Shown here piece after piece: positions 25,835 through 38,099 of a stretch of DNA of 64,000 nt; within the stretch, counting starts at the first letter, position 1; every line of letters starts with the position of its first letter. The notes below the pieces were generated by a model. That model was given only the letters and a program-made list of their open reading frames with translations. It made no database searches and had not been told where the DNA came from. This DNA comes from Ptiloglossa arizonensis (Eukaryota > Arthropoda > Insecta > Hymenoptera > Colletidae), in NCBI RefSeq assembly GCF_051014685.1, contig NW_027478399.1, forward strand, positions 558,001 to 622,000, given 5' to 3'. The position numbers were made by a program, and so were the translations under genes.

Positions 25835-26159
25835 GCGAAAATTTTGATGGTTTCTCAACCATTCCTTCACTTCTAACTCCCATATCTGGCGAACGGATTG
25901 ACGACCTCGAGAAATTCCTGTTGCATCTCAAAGTAGAAACACGCCCGATTACAGTGGTGTGTGTACTTTTCCCCTAGGCCATTCCAGTTATTGGTTTCGA
26001 GAATCAGACCAGCGAAAATTTTGATGGTCTCTAAACCATTCCTTAATTTCAAACTCCCACATCTCGGGAACGGATTGACGATCTCGAGAAATTCCTGTTG
26101 CATGTGAAAGCAGAAACACGCCCGATTACAATGGTGTGTGTTCTTTTCCCGTATGCCAT

Positions 26160-28313
26160 AGTAGTTATTGGTTTCGGGAATCAGACTTGCGAAAATTTTG
26201 ATGGTTCCTCAAACATTCCTTAACTTCAAACTCCCATATCTCGCGACTGGATTGACGAGCTCGAGAAATTCCTGTTGCATCTGAAAGTAGAAACTCGCAC
26301 GATTACAACGGCATGTGTATTTTTCCCCTAGGCCTTTGTAGTTATTGGTTTCGGGAATCAGACTTGCGAAAATTTTGATGGTTTCTCAACCATTCCTTCA
26401 CTTCTAACTCCCATATCTGGCGAACGGATTGACGAACTCGAGAAATTCCTGTTGCATCCGAAAGTAGAAACTCGCACGATTACAACTGCATGTGTATTTT
26501 TTTCCCTAGGCCTTTGTAGTTATTGGTTTCGGGAATCAGACTTGCGAAAATTTTGATGGATTCTCAACCATTCCTTCACTTCTAACTCCCATATCTGGCG
26601 AACGGATTGACGATCTCGAGAAATTCCTGTTGCATCTGAAAGTAGAAACTCGCCCGATTACAACGGTATGTGTATTCTTCCCCTAGGCCTTTGTAGTTAT
26701 TGGTTTCGGGAATCAGACTTGCGAAAATTTTGATGGTTCCTCAAACATTCCTTAACTTCAAACTCCCATATCTCGCGACTGGATTGACGAGCTCGAGAAA
26801 TTCCTGTTGCGTCTGAAAGTAGAAACTCGCCCGATTACAACAGTACGTGTATTTTTCCCCTAGGCCTTTGTAGTTATTGGTTTCGGGAATCAGACTTGCG
26901 AAAATTTTGATGGTTGCTCAAGCGTTCCTTAACTTCAAACTCCCATATCTCGCGAACGGATTGACGAACTCGAGAAATTCCTGTTGCGTCTGAAAGTAGA
27001 AACTCGCCCGATTACAATGGTATGTGCATTTTTGTCCTAGGCCATAGTAGTTATTGGTATCGGGAATCAGACTTGCGAAAATTTTGATGGTTCCTCAAAC
27101 ATTCCTTAACTTCAAACTCCCATATCTCGCGACTGGATTGACGAGCTCGAGAAATACCTGTTGCGTCTGAAAGTAGAAACTCGCCCGATTACAACAGTAC
27201 GTGTATTTTTCCCCTAGGCCTTTGTAGTTATTGGTTTCGGGAATCAGACTTGCGAAAATTTTGATGGTTGCTCAAGCGTTCCTTAAGTTCAAACTCCCAT
27301 ATCTCGCGAACGGATTGACGAACTCGAGAAATTCCTGTTGCGTCTGAAAGTAGAAACTCGCCCGATTACAATGGTGGGTGTACTTTTCCCCTAGGCCATA
27401 GTAGTTATTGGTTTCGATAATCAGACTTGCGAAAATTTTGATGGTTTCTCAACCATTCCTTAACTTCGAACTCCTATATTTCGCGAACGGATTCACGAAC
27501 TCGAGAAATTCCTGTTGCATCTGAAAGTAGAAACTCGCACGATTACAACGGCACGCGTATTTTTCCCCTAGGCCTTTGTAGTTATTGGTTTCGGGAATCA
27601 GACTTGCGAAAGTTTTGATGGTTTCTCAACCATTCCTTAACTTCAATCTCCCATATCTCGCGAACGCACTGACGAACTCGAGAAATTCTTGTTGCATCTG
27701 AAAGCAGAAACTCGCCCGATTACAAGGGTGTGTGTACTTTTCCCCTAGGCCACTCCAGTTATTGGTTTCGAGTATCAGACCAGCGAAAATTGTGATGGTT
27801 TCTCAACATTTCCTTAACTTCAAACTCCCATATCTCGCGAACGAATTGACGAACTCGAGAAATTCTTGTTGCATCTGAAAGTAGAAACTCGCCCGATTAC
27901 AGAGGTATGTGCATTTTTGTCCTAGGCCATAGTAGTTATTGGTATCGAGAATCAGAGTTGCGAAAATTTTGATGGTTTCTCAACCATTCCTTAATTTCAA
28001 ACTCCCATATCTCGCGAACGGATTGACGATCTCGAGAAATTCCTGTTGCATCTGAAAGTAGAAACACGCCCGATTGCAGTGGTGTGTGTACTTTTCCCCT
28101 GGGCCATTCCAGTTATTGGTTTCGAGTATCAGACCAGCGAAAATTTTGATGGTTTCTCAATCATTCCTTAACTTCAAACTCCCATATCTCGCGAACGGGT
28201 TGACGAACTCGAGAAATTCCTGTTGCATCTGAAAGTAGAAACTCGCCCGATTACAGCGGTGTGTGTATATTTGCCCTAGGCCATACTAGTTATTGGTTTC
28301 GTGTATCATGGTT
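26160..28313. repeat. Mixed monomers with a 354-bp tandem duplication
   Basis: Two monomers with GGTTCCTCAAACATTCC, CGCGACTGG, TTGCGTCTG and ACAACAGTACGTG are repeated 354 bp apart (GGTTCC at 26735 and 27089). The GCATCCGAAAG plus T7C3 unit lies at 26456, 21 monomers plus one base after its partner at 22738. The later part (27.45-28.3 kb) resembles 19.7-20.7 kb in order: ACGCGT unit, CGCACTGACG, AACATTTCC, CAGAGGTATGTGC. Confidence 0.7.
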
Positions 28314-28850
28314 GCGAAAATTTTGATGGTTTCTCAACCATTCCTTAACTTCGAACTCCCATATCTCGTGAACGAATTGACGAACTCCAGAAATTCCTGT
28401 TGCATCGGAAAGTAGAAACTCGCCCCATTACAATGGTGTGTGTACTTTTCCCCTAGGCCATTCCAGTTATTGGTTTCGAGTATCAGACCAGCCAAAATTT
28501 TGATGGTTTCTCAACCATTCCTTAACTTCAAACTCCCATATCTCGCGAACTGATTGACGAACTCCAGAAATTCCTGTTGCATCTGAAAGTAGAAACTCGC
28601 CCGATGACAGCGGTATTTGTATTTTTGCCCTAGGCCATAGTAGTTATTGGTTTCGAGTATCATGGTTGCGAAAATTTTGATGGTTTCTCAACCATTCCTT
28701 AACTTCGAACTCCCATATCTCGCGAACGGATTCACGAACTCGAGAAAATCCTGTTGCATCTGACAGTAGAAACTCGCACGATTACAACGGCATGTGTATT
28801 TCTGCCCTAGGCCATAGTAGTTATTGGTTTCGAGTATCAGACTTGCGAAA
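28314..28850. repeat. Seven-monomer block, copy 5 (truncated)
   Basis: Opens with the TGCATCGGAAAG unit 4249 bp after copy 4. It then jumps to CAGCCAAAATTTT and CGCGAACTGATTGACG, missing about four central monomers. The ATCATGGTTGCG and GAGAAAATCCTG units follow as in the 15.2-kb copy. Confidence 0.7.
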
Positions 28851-30382
28851 ATTTTGATGGTTTCTCAACCATTCCTTAATTTCAAACTCCCATATCTCGC
28901 GAACGAATTGACGAACTCGAGAAATTCCAGTTGCATCTGAAAGTAGAAACACGCCCGATTACAATGGTGTGTGTACTTTTCCCCTAGGCCATAGTAGTTA
29001 TTGGTTTCGAGTATCAGACTTGCGAAAATTTTGATGGTTTCTCAACCATTCCTAAACTTCGAACTCCCATATCTGGCGAACGGATTGACGATCTCGAGAA
29101 ATTCCTGTTGCATCTGAAAGTAGAAACTCGCCGGAATACAGCGGTAAGTGTACTTTTCCCCTTGGACATAGTAGTTATTGGTTTCGATTATCAGACTTGC
29201 GAAAATTTTGATGGTTTCTCAACCATTCCTTAACTTCGAACTCCCATAGCTCGCGAACGCACTGACGAACTCGAGAAATTCTTGTTGCATCTGAAAGCAG
29301 AAACTCGCCCGATTACAAGGGTGTTTGTACTTTTCCCCTAGGTCACTCCAGTTATTGGTTTCGAGTATCAGACCAGCGAAAATTGTGATGGTTTCTCAAC
29401 ATTTCCTTAACTTCAAACTCCCATATCTCGCGAACGCACTGACGATCTCGAGAAATTCCTGTTGCATCTGAAAGTAGAAACTCGCCCGATTACAACGGTA
29501 TGTGTATTTTTCCCCTAGGCCTTTGTAGTTATTGGTTTCGAGTATCAGACCAGCGAAAATTTTGATGGTTTCTCAACCATTCCTTAACTTCAAACTCCCA
29601 TATCTCGAGAACGGATTGACGAACTCGAGAAATTCCTGTTTCACCTGAAAGCAGAAACTCGCCCGATTACAGCGGTGTGTGTATTTTTGCCCTAGGCCAT
29701 AGTAGTTATTGGTTTCGAGTATCAGACTTGCGAAAATTTTGATGGTTTCTCAAACGTTCCGTAACTTCAAACTCCCATATCTCGCGAACGGATTGACGAA
29801 CTCGAGAAATTCCTGTTGCATCTGAAAGTAGAAACTCGCCCGGTTACTATGGTGTGTGTACTTTTCCCCCAGGGCTTTGTAGTTATTGGTTTCGGGAATC
29901 AGACTTGCGAAAATTTTGATGGTTTCTCAACCATTCCTTAATTTCAAACTCCCATATCTCGGGAACGGATTGACGATCTCGAGGAATTCCTTTTGCATCT
30001 GAAAGTAGAAACACGCCCGATTACAATGGTGTGTGTTCTTTTCCCCTAGGCCATAGTAGTTATTGGTTTCGAGTATCAGACTTGCGAAAATTTTGATGGT
30101 TCCTCAAACATTCCTTAACTTCAAACTCCCATATCTCGCGAATGGATTGACGAGCTCGAGAAATTCCTGTTGCATCTGAAAGTAGAAACACGCCCGATTA
30201 CAATGGTGTGTGTACTTTTCCCCTAGGCCATAGTAGTTATTGGTTTCGAGTATCAGACTTGCGAAAATTTTGATGGTTGCTCAAGCGTTCCTTAACTTCA
30301 AACTCCCATATCTCGCGAACGGATTGACGAACTCGAGAAATTCCTGTTGCATCCGAAAGTAGAAACTCGCACGATTACAACT
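28851..30382. repeat. Monomers largely sister to 17.56-18.5 kb
   Basis: From about 29.06 kb this follows the 17.56-kb segment with an 11495-bp offset, including GTTTCACCTGAAAGCAG and CTCAAACGTTCC. Two further units with GAGGAATTCCTTTTGC and GGTTCCTCAAAC lead into the 30.4-kb family. GAATTC sites come from the GAGGAATTCC variant. Confidence 0.7.
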
Positions 30383-32860
30383 GCATGTGTATTTTTCCCC
30401 TAGGCCTTTGTAGTTATTGGTTTCGGGAATCAGACTTGCGAAAATTTTGATGGTTACTCAAACATTCCTTAACTTCAAACTCCCATATCTCGCGAACGGA
30501 TTGACGAACTCGAGAAATTCCTGTTGCATCTGAAAGTAGAAACTCGCCCGATTACTATGGTGTGTGTACTTTTCCCCCAGGGCTTTGTAGTTATTGGTTT
30601 CGGGAATCAGACTTGCGAAAATTTTGATGGTTTCTCAACCATTCCTTAATTTCAAACTCCCATATCTCGGGAACGGATTGACGATCTCGAGGAATTCCTT
30701 TTGCATCTGAAAGTAGAAACACGCCCGATTACAATGGTGTGTGTTCTTTTCCCCTAGGCCATAGTAGTTATTGGTTTCGAGTATCAGACTTGCGAAAATT
30801 TTGATGGTTGCTCAAGCGTTCCTTAACTTCAAACTCCCATATCTCGCGAACGGATTGACGAACTCGAGAAATTCTTGTTGCATCCGAAAGTAGAAACTCG
30901 CACGATTACAACTGCATGTGTATTTTTCCCCTAGGCCTTTGTAGTTATTGGTTTCGGGAATCAGACTTGCGAAAATTTTGATGGATTCTCAACCATTCCT
31001 TCACTTCTAACTCCCATATCTGGCGAACGGATTGACGATCTCGAGAAATTCCTGTTGCATCTCAAAGTAGAAACACGCCCGATTACAGTGGTGTGTGGAC
31101 TTTTCCCCTAGGCCATTCCAGTTATTGGTTTCGAGTATCAGACCAGCGAAAATTTTGATGGTTTCTCAACCATTCCTTAATTTCAAACTCCCATATCTCG
31201 GGAACGGATTGACGATCTCGAGAAATACCTGTTGCATCTGAAAGTAGAAACTCGCCCGATTACAACGGTATGTGTATTTTTCCCCTAGGTCTTTGTAGTT
31301 ATTGGTTTCGGGAATCAGACTTGCGAAAATTTTGATGGTTCCTCAAACATTCCTTAACTTCAAACTCCCATATCTCGCGAATGGATTGACGAGCTCGAAA
31401 AATTCCTGTTGCATCTGAAAGTAGAAACACGCCCGATTACAATGGTGTGTGTACTTTTCCCCTAGGCCATAGTAGTTATTGGTTTCGAGTATCAGACTTG
31501 CGAAAATTTTGATGGTTTCTCAACCATTCCTTAACTTCGAACTCCTATATCTCGCGAACGGATTCACGAACTCGAGAAATTCCTGTTGCATCTGAAAGTA
31601 GAAACTCGCACGATTACAACGGCATGTGTATTTTTCCCCTAGGCCTTTGTAGTTATTGGTTTCGGGAATCAGACTTGCGAAAATTTTGATGGTTTCTCAA
31701 CCATTCCTTCACTTCTAACTCCCATATCTGGCGAACGGATTGACGACCTCGAGAAATTCCTGTTGCATCTCAAAGTAGAAACACGCCCGATTACAGTGGT
31801 GTGTGTACTTTTCCCCTAGGCCATTCCAGTTATTGGTTTCGAGAATCAGACCAGCGAAAATTTTGATGGTCTCTCAACCATTCCTTAATTTCAAACTCCC
31901 ACATCTCGGGAACGGATTGACGATCTCGGGAAATTCCTGTTGCATGTGAAAGTAGAAACACGCCCGATTACAATGGTGTGTGTCCTTTTCCCCTAGGCCA
32001 TAGTAGTTATGGGTTTCGAGTATCAGACTTGCGAAAATTTTGATGGTTGCTCAAGCGTTCCTTAACTTCAAACTCCCATATCTCGCGAACGGATTGACGA
32101 ACTCGAGACATTCCTGTTGCATCTGAAAGTAGAAACTCGCACGATTACAACGGTATGTGTATTTTTCCCCTAGGCCTTTGTAGTTATTGGTTTCGGGAAT
32201 CAGACTTGCGAAAATTTTGATGGTTTCTCAACCATTCCTTAAATTCTAACTCCCATATCTCGCGAACGGATTGACGAACTCGAGAAATTCTTGTTGCATC
32301 TGAAAGCAGAAACTCGCCCGATTACAGCGGTGTGTGTATTTTTGCCCTAGGCCATAGTAGTTATTGGTTTCGAGTATCAGACTTGCGAAAATTTTGATGG
32401 TTTCTCAACCATTCCTTAATTTCAAACTCCCATATCTCGCGAACGAATTGACGAACTCGAGAAATTCCAATTGCATCTGAAAGTAGAAACACGCCCGATT
32501 ACAATGGTGTGTGTACTTTTCCCCTAGGCCATAGTAGTTATTGGTTTCGAGTATCAGACTTGCGAAAATTTTGATGGTTTCTCAACCATTCCTTAATTTC
32601 AAACTCCCATATCTCGGGAACGGATTGACGATCTCGAGAAATTCCTGTTGCATCTGAAAGTAGAAACTCGCCCGATTACAACGGTATGTGTATTTTTCCC
32701 CTAGGCCTTTGTAGTTATTGGTTTCGGGAATCAGACTTGCGAAAATTTTGATGGTTACTCAAACATTCCTTAACTTCAAACTCCCATATCTCGCAAATGG
32801 ATTGACGAACTCGAGAAATTCCTGTTGCATCTGAAAGTAGAAACTCGCCCGATTACAATG
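30383..32860. repeat. ~14-monomer block F, copy 1
   Basis: Ordered markers are GGTTACTCAAACATTCC, ACTATGG with CCCCCAGGGCTTTG, GAGGAATTCCTTTTGC, AAGCGTTCC, GGATTCTCAACC, GTGTGTGGAC (31091), GAGAAATACCTG, GACGACCTC, CCACATCTCGGG, GTTATGGGTTTCGAG (GGG at 32011) and TCGCAAATGG (32791). Copy 2 lies exactly 5310 bp (30 monomers) downstream for the first ten markers and 5133 bp (29 monomers) for the last. Confidence 0.85.
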
Positions 32861-33240
32861 GTGTGTGTACTTTTCCCCTAGGCCTTTGTAGTTATTGGTT
32901 TCGGGAATCAGACTTGCGAAAATTTTGATGGTTTCTCAACCATTCCTTAATTTCAAACTCCCATATCTCGGGAACGGATTGACGATCTCGAGGAATTCCT
33001 TTTGCATCTGAAAGTAGAAACACGCCCGATTACAATGGTGTGTGTACTTTTCCCCTAGGCCATAGTAGTTATTGGTTTCGGGAATCAGACTTGCGAAAAT
33101 TTTGATGGTTACTCAAACATTCCTTAACTTCAAACTCCCATATCTCGCGAATGGATTGACGAACTCGAAAAATTCCTGTTGCATCTGAAAGTAGAAACTC
33201 GCCCGATTACAACGGTATGTGTACTTTTCCCCTAGGCCAT

Positions 33241-35390
33241 AGTAGTTATTGGTTTCGAGTATCTGAGCTGCGAAAATTTTGGTGGTTTCTCAACCATTCC
33301 TTAATTTCAAACTCCCATATCTCGCGAACGGATTGACGAACTCGCGAAATTCCTGTTGCATCTGAAAGTAGAAACTCGCCGCATTACAATGGTATGTGTA
33401 CTTTTCCCCTAGGCCATTCCAGTTATTGATTTCGAGTATCAGACCAGCGAAAATTTTGATGGTTTCTCAACCATTCCTTAACTCCGAACTCCCATATCTC
33501 GAGAACGGATTGACGAACTCGAGAAATTCCTGTTTCACCTGAAAGCAGAAACTCGCCCGATTACAGCGGTGTGTGTATTTTTGCCCCAGGCCATAGTAGT
33601 TATTGGTTTCGAGTATCAGACTTGCGAAAATTTTGATGGTTTCTCAAACGTTCCTTAACTTCAAACTCCCATATCTGGCGAACGGATTGACGATCTCGAG
33701 AAATTCCTGTTGCATCTCAAAGTAGAAACACGCCCGATTACAGCGGTGTGTGGACTTTTCCCCTAGGCCATTCCAGTTATTGGTTTCGAGTATCAGACCA
33801 GCGAAAATTTTGATGGTTTCCCAACCATTCCTTAAATTCTAACTCCCGTATCTCGCGAACGGATTGACGAACTCGAGAAATTCTTGTTGCATCTGAAAGC
33901 AGAAACTCGCCCGATTACAGCGGTGTGTGTATTTTTCCCCTAGGCCTTTGTAGTTATTGTTTTCGGGAATCAAACTTGCGAAAATTTTGATGGTTTCTCA
34001 ACCATTCCTTAATTTCAAACTCCCATATCTCGGGAACGGATTGACGATCTCGAGGAATTCCTTTTGCATCTGAAAGCAGAAACTCGCGCGATTACTATGG
34101 TGTGTGTACTTTTCCCCTAGGCCTTTGTAGTTATTGGTTTCGAGTATCAGACTTGCGAAAATTTTGATGGTTTCTCAAACGTTCCTTAACTTCAAACTCC
34201 CATATCTGGCGAACGGATTGACGATCTCGAGAAATTCCTGTTGCATCTCAAAGTAGAAACACGCCCGATTACAGCGGTGTGTGGACTTTTCCCCTAGGCC
34301 ATTCCAGTTATTGGTTTCGAGTATCAGACCAGCGAAAATTTTGATGGTTTCTCAACCATTCCTTAAATTCTAACTCCCGTATCTCGCGAACGGATTGACG
34401 AACTCGAGAAATTCTTGTTGCATCTGAAAGCAGAAACTCGCCCGATTACAGCGGTGTGTGTATTTTTGCCCTAGGCCATAGTAGTTATTGGTTTCGAGTA
34501 TCAGACTTGCGAAAATTTTGATGGTTTCTCAACCATTCCTTAATTTCAAACTCCCATATCTCGCGAACGAATTGACGAACTCGAGAAATTCCAGTTGCAT
34601 CTGAAAGTAGAAACACGCCCGATAACAATGGTGTGTGTACTTTTCCCCTAGGCCATAGTAGTTATTGGTTTCGAGTATCTGACTTGCGAAAATTTTGATG
34701 GTTTCTCAACCATTCCTTAATTTCAAACTCCCATATCTCGGGAACGGATTGACGATCTCGAGAAATTCCTGTTGCATCTGAAAGTAGAAACTCGCACGAT
34801 TACAACGGCACGCGTATTTTTCCCCTAGGCCTTTGTAGTTATTGGTTTCGGGAATCAGACTTGCGAAAATTTTGATGGTTCCTCAAACATTCCTTAACTT
34901 CAAACTCCCATATCTCGCGAATGGATTGACGAACTCGAAAAATTCCTGTTGCATCTGAAAGTAGAAACTCGCCAGATTACAATGGTGTGTGTACTTTTCC
35001 CCTAGGCCATTCCAGTTATTGGTTTCGAGTATCAGACCAGCGAAAATTTTGATGGTTTCTCAACCATTCCTTAAATTCTAACTCCCATATCTCGCGAACG
35101 GATTGACGAACTCGAGAAATTCTTGTTGCATCTGAAAGCAGAAACTCGCCCGATTACAGCGGTGTGTGTATTTTTGCCCTAGGCCATAGTGGTTATTGGT
35201 TTCGAGTATCAGACTTGCGAAAATTTTGATGGTTTCTCAACCATTCCTTAATTTCAAACTCCCATATCTCGCGAACGAATTGACGAACTCGAGAAATTCC
35301 AGTTGCATCTGAAAGTAGAAACACGCCCGATTACAATGGTGTGTGTACTTTTCCCCTAGGCCATAGTAGTTATTGGTTTCGAGTATCAGA
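33241..35390. repeat. ~12-monomer block, sister of 42.8-44.95 kb
   Basis: TCTGAGCTGCG at 33262 matches 42820, and ATATCTGGCG (CTGGCG) at 34206 matches 43764. Both are 9558 bp apart, exactly 54 x 177. GCCAGATTAC at 34971 matches 44530, one base more because of an inserted T near 44243. Within the block, 33624-33977 is repeated at 34155-34508, 531 bp (3 monomers) downstream, marked by AACTCCCGTATC and GTGTGTGGAC. Confidence 0.8.
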
Positions 35391-35692
35391 CTTGCGAAAA
35401 TTTTGATGGTTACTCAAACATTCCTTAACTTCAAACTCCCATATCTCGCGAACGGATTGACGAACTCGAGAAATTCCTGTTGCATCTGAAAGTAGAAACT
35501 CGCCCGATTACTATGGTTTGTGTACTTTTCCCCTAGGCCATAGTAGTTATTGGTTTCGAGTATCAGACTTGCGAAAATTTTGATGGTTTCTCAACCATTC
35601 CTTAATTTCAAACTCCCATATCTCGGGAACGGATTGACGATCTCGAGAAATTCCTGTTGCATCTGAAAGTAGAAACTCGCCCGATTACAACG

Positions 35693-37990
35693 GTATGTGT
35701 ATTTTTCCCCTAGGCCTTTGTAGTTATTGGTTTCGGGAATCAGACTTGCGAAAATTTTGATGGTTACTCAAACATTCCTTAACTTCAAACTCCCATATCT
35801 CGCGAACGGATTGACGAACTCGAGAAATTCCTGTTGCATCTGAAAGTAGAAACTCGCCCGATTACTATGGTGTGTGTACTTTTCCCCCAGGGCTTTGTAG
35901 TTATTGGTTTCGGGAATCAGACTTGCGAAAATTTTGATGGTTTCTCAACCATTCCTTAATTTCAAACTCCCATATCTCGGGAACGGATTGACGATCTCGA
36001 GGAATTCCTTTTGCATCTGAAAGTAGAAACACGCCCGATTACAATGGTGTGTGTTCTTTTCCCCTAGGCCATAGTAGTTATTGGTTTCGAGTATCAGACT
36101 TGCGAAAATTTTGATGGTTGCTCAAGCGTTCCTTAACTTCAAACTCCCATATCTCGCGAACGGATTGACGAACTCGAGAAATTCCTGTTGCATCCGAAAG
36201 TAGAAACTCGCACGATTACAACAGCATGTGTATTTTTCCCCTAGGCCTTTGTAGTTATTGGTTTCGGGAATCAGACTTGCGAAAATTTTGATGGATTCTC
36301 AACCATTCCTTCACTTCTAACTCCCATATCTGGCGAACGGATTGACGATCTCGAGAAATTCCTGTTGCATCTCAAAGTAGAAACACGCCCGATTACAGTG
36401 GTGTGTGGACTTTTCCCCTAGGCCATTCCAGTTATTGGTTTCGAGTATCAGACCAGCGAAAATTTTGATGGTTTCTCAACCATTCCTTAATTTCAAACTC
36501 CCATATCTCGGGAACGGATTGACGATCTCGAGAAATACCTGTTGCATCTGAAAGTAGAAACTCGCCCGATTACAACGGTATGTGTATTTTTCCCCTAGGT
36601 CTTTGTAGTTATTGGTTTCGGGAATCAGACTTGCGAAAATTTTGATGGTTCCTCAAACATTCCTTAACTTCAAACTCCCATATCTCGCGAATGGATTGAC
36701 GAGCTCGAGAAATTCCTGTTGCATCTGAAAGTAGAAACACGCCCGATTACAATGGTGTGTGTACTTTTCCCCTAGGCCATAGTAGTTATTGGTTTCGAGT
36801 ATCAGACTTGCGAAAATTTTGATGGTTTCTCAACCATTCCTTAACCTCGAACTCCTATATCTCGCGAACGGATTCACGAACTCGAGAAATTCCTGTTGCA
36901 TCTGAAAGTAGAAACTCGCACGATTACAACGGCATGTGTATTTTTCCCCTAGGCCTTTGTAGTTATTGGTTTCGGGAATCAGACTTGCGAAAATTTTGAT
37001 GGTTTCTCAACCATTCCTTCACTTCTAACTCCCATATCTGGCGAACGGATTGACGACCTCGAGAAATTCCTGTTGCATCTCAAAGTAGAAACACGCCCGA
37101 TTACAGTGGTGTGTGTACTTTTCCCCTAGGCCATTCCAGTTATTGGTTTCGAGAATCAGACCAGCGAAAATTTTGATGGTCTCTCAACCATTCCTTAATT
37201 TCAAACTCCCACATCTCGGGAACGGATTGACGATCTCGAGAAATTCCTGTTGCATGTGAAAGTAGAAACACGCCCGATTACAATGGTGTGTGTCCTTTTC
37301 CCCTAGGCCATAGTAGTTATGGGTTTCGAGTATCAGACTTGCGAAAATTTTGATGGTTGCTCAAGCGTTCCTTAACTTCAAACTCCCATATCTCGCGAAC
37401 GGATTGACGAACTCGAGACATTCCTGTTGCATCTGAAAGTAGAAACTCGCACGATTACAACGGTATGTGTATTTTTCCCCTAGGCCTTTGTAGTTATTGG
37501 TTTCGGGAATCAGACTTGCGAAAATTTTGATGGTTTCTCAACCATTCCTTAAATTCTAACTCCCATATCTCGCGAACGAATTGACGACCTCGAGAAATTC
37601 CAGTTGCATCTGAAAGTAGAAACACGCCCGATTACAATGGTGTGTGTACTTTTCCCCTAGGCCATAGTAGTTATTGGTTTCGAGTATCAGACTTGCGAAA
37701 ATTTTGATGGTTTCTCAACCATTCCTTAATTTCAAACTCCCATATCTCGGGAACGGATTGACGATCTCGAGAAATTCCTGTTGCATCTGAAAGTAGAAAC
37801 TCGCCCGATTACAACGGTATGTGTATTTTTCCCCTAGGCCTTTGTAGTTATTGGTTTCGGGAATCAGACTTGCGAAAATTTTGATGGTTACTCAAACATT
37901 CCTTAACTTCAAACTCCCATATCTCGCAAATGGATTGACGAACTCGAGAAATTCCTGTTGCATCTGAAAGTAGAAACTCGCCCGATTACA
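35693..37990. repeat. Block F, copy 2 (one monomer shorter)
   Basis: Follows copy 1 at +5310 until about 37550. There a unit starting TTAAATTCTAAC fuses directly into GAATTGACGACCTCGAG with TTCCAGTTGC, removing one monomer seen at 32.25-32.43 and 39.68-39.86 kb. After the fusion the offset to copy 1 drops to 5133. Confidence 0.85.
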
Positions 37991-38099
37991 ACGGTATGTG
38001 TACTTTTCCCCTAGGCCATAGTAGTTATTGGTTTCGAGTATCTGAGCTGCGAAAATTTTGGTGGTTTCTCAACCATTCCTTAATTTCAAACTCCCATAT

